From: Pseudomonadota bacterium
GTDB taxonomy: Bacteria; Pseudomonadota; Gammaproteobacteria; Acidiferrobacterales; UBA6901
DNA length: 6,210 nucleotides
Assembly (NCBI GenBank): GCA_021783175.1
Contig: JAJXUF010000173.1
Location: 1-6,210 of the forward strand
Direction: 5' to 3'
Shown: one piece after another, positions 4,780 through 6,210 of the stretch
Layout of the letters: every line of letters begins with the position of its first letter
How positions within the stretch are numbered: position 1 is the first letter of the stretch
Made by a program: the position numbers and the translations under genes
The notes under the pieces: generated by a model
The model's database searches: none
What the model saw: the letters and a program-made list of their open reading frames with translations, nothing else
Told to the model about the DNA's origin: nothing

Positions 4780-6210
4780 ATGACAGCATTAACACGCGAA
4801 GAAACCGAAGCCCTGATTCAGGAGGTGCTTGAGGTTTATCCGGAGAAAGCAAAGAAAGACCGCGAGAAGCATCTGGCGGTCAACGACCAATCTATCGAAC
4901 AGTCCAAGAAGTGCATCACCTCCAACCGCAAATCGTTGCCGGGCGTGATGACCATTCGCGGTTGCGCCTACGCCGGTTCAAAGGGCGTGGTGTGGGGCCC
5001 GATCAAGGACATGATCCACATTTCCCACGGCCCGGTTGGCTGCGGTCAATATTCCCGTGCCGGTCGCCGTAACTACTACGTCGGCACCACAGGGATCAAT
5101 ACATTCGGCACGATGAACTTCACTTCCGATTTCCAGGAAAAAGACATCGTGTTCGGCGGCGATAAAAAGCTGGCCAAACTCATCGGCGAGATCGAGCAAT
5201 TGTTCCCGCTGAACAAGGGCATCTCCGTGCAATCCGAGTGCCCGATCGGCCTGATCGGTGACGACATCGAAGCCGTTTCCAAGAAAGCTGCAAAAGAGAT
5301 CGACAAGCCTGTCGTTCCCGTGCGCTGCGAAGGTTTCCGAGGCGTTTCGCAATCGCTCGGCCACCACATCGCCAACGATGCGATCCGCGACTGGGTCCTG
5401 CCGCGCCGCGAAGGCAAGGCATTCGAAGGCACGCCGTATGACGTGGCCGTGATCGGCGACTACAACATCGGCGGCGACGCATGGTCTTCACGCATCCTGC
5501 TGGAAGAGATGGGTCTGCGCGTGGTTGCGCAATGGTCCGGCGACGGCACCATCGCCGAGATGGAAAAGACGCCTTACGTCAAAGTGAATCTCATCCACTG
5601 CTACCGTTCGATGAACTATATCGCGCGCCACATGGAAGAGAAGTACAGCATCCCCTGGATGGAATACAACTTCTTCGGCCCGACCAAGGTTGCCGAAAGC
5701 TTGCGTGCAATCGCCGCGTTGTTCGACGACAAGATCAAGGAAGGCGCCGAGCGCGTCATCGCCAAGTACCAGCCGCTGATGCAAGCCGTCATCGACAAGT
5801 ACAAACCGCGTTTGCAAGGCAAGCGCGTCATGTTGTACGTTGGCGGTCTGCGTCCGCGTCACGTGATCGGTGCCTATGAAGATCTGGGCATGGAAGTGGT
5901 CGGTACCGGTTACGAGTTCGGTCACAACGACGACTACGATCGCACCATCAAGGATATGGGCAACGCGACGCTGCTGTATGACGACGTCACCGGCTTCGAG
6001 TTCGAGGAGTTCGTGAAGAAGGTCAAACCCGATCTGGTCGGCTCCGGCATCAAGGAAAAGTTCATCTTCCAGAAGATGGGCGTTCCCTTCCGCCAGATGC
6101 ACAGCTGGGATTACTCCGGCCCGTACCACGGCTACGACGGCTTCGCCATCTTCGCGCGCGACATGGACATGACTTTGAACAACCCGTGCTGGAGCAAGAT
6201 CACGGCACCG
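4780..6210 (+). CDS. nifD: Nitrogenase MoFe protein alpha chain NifD, 3' end cut by window
   Basis: 477 codons are visible, in frame to the last base; since NifD is usually about 480-490 residues, only a few codons are missing. The alpha chain forms the alpha2beta2 MoFe protein with NifK and holds FeMo-cofactor. P-cluster ligands are Cys62 (RGCAYAG), Cys88 (GPVGCGQYS) and Cys153 ([11 protein letters not shown]). Cofactor ligands are Cys274 ([10 protein letters not shown]) and His441 ([16 protein letters not shown]). Val70 lies over the active face as in standard Mo nitrogenase. All key residues are present, so the enzyme should be functional. The ATG at 4780 has AAGGAGA (4768-4774) 5 nt upstream; an overlapping ATG at 4775 is out of frame. 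It is co-transcribed with nifH, and nifK is expected beyond the edge. Confidence 0.97.
   Translation, partial: MTALTREETEALIQEVLEVYPEKAKKDREKHLAVNDQSIEQSKKCITSNRKSLPGVMTIRGCAYAGSKGVVWGPIKDMIHISHGPVGCGQYSRAGRRNYYVGTTGINTFGTMNFTSDFQEKDIVFGGDKKLAKLIGEIEQLFPLNKGISVQSECPIGLIGDDIEAVSKKAAKEIDKPVVPVRCEGFRGVSQSLGHHIANDAIRDWVLPRREGKAFEGTPYDVAVIGDYNIGGDAWSSRILLEEMGLRVVAQWSGDGTIAEMEKTPYVKVNLIHCYRSMNYIARHMEEKYSIPWMEYNFFGPTKVAESLRAIAALFDDKIKEGAERVIAKYQPLMQAVIDKYKPRLQGKRVMLYVGGLRPRHVIGAYEDLGMEVVGTGYEFGHNDDYDRTIKDMGNATLLYDDVTGFEFEEFVKKVKPDLVGSGIKEKFIFQKMGVPFRQMHSWDYSGPYHGYDGFAIFARDMDMTLNNPCWSKITAP

Noticed and set aside
5488..6129. Long minus-strand frame opposite nifD
   Set aside because: Antisense shadow of nifD, rich in Val/His/Asp as expected from reversed codons, without a recognisable family.

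Overview
The window looks like a chromosomal segment of a moderately GC-rich, diazotrophic betaproteobacterium. The NifH and NifD sequences are of the molybdenum-nitrogenase type seen in Gallionella/Sideroxydans- or Dechloromonas-like lineages. This placement is inferred from remembered sequence character, not from a search. The right-hand third is the start of the nitrogenase structural operon (nifH, then nifD cut by the window edge). The left two thirds hold draT plus small accessory genes and short repeats.

Layout, left to right. (1) A metallo-beta-lactamase-fold hydrolase resembling class II cyclic-nucleotide phosphodiesterases on the minus strand (92-859), with an inverted repeat just past its stop. 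(2) A divergent regulatory gap, then an AbrB-type antitoxin (988-1224) and a PIN-domain VapC toxin (1341-1739) on the plus strand. The two genes are separated by 116 bp that hold two strong hairpins. (3) A gene-free stretch (1740-1975) made largely of repeats: a near-perfect 15-bp direct repeat of the vapC tail, a hairpin repeat, and a 78-bp MITE-like element with nested inverted repeats. (4) A minus-strand protein of a DUF6988-like family (1976-2599), with a palindrome upstream of it. (5) draT on the minus strand (2784-3686), the ADP-ribosyltransferase that inactivates dinitrogenase reductase. (6) A divergent control region with a NifA upstream activator site (3602-3619) and a textbook sigma-54 -24/-12 promoter (3715-3730), then nifH (3796-4674), an intercistronic hairpin, and nifD (4780 to the edge).

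How the genes work together: NifA bound at the upstream site should activate sigma-54 RNA polymerase at the nifH promoter to make the Fe protein (NifH) and the MoFe-protein alpha subunit (NifD). DraT, encoded back to back with nifH, would ADP-ribosylate NifH at the arginine corresponding to Arg101 here, switching nitrogenase off under ammonium or energy stress. The reactivating hydrolase gene draG, often next to draT, is not in this window. The most notable observation is that the NifA site lies inside the 5' end of the longest draT reading frame. Third-position GC jumps sharply at about codon 34 of that frame, which suggests that draT really starts downstream of the NifA site.

I see no clearly new multi-gene system. 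The accessory part is a mixture of a toxin-antitoxin module, repeats and an uncharacterised protein.
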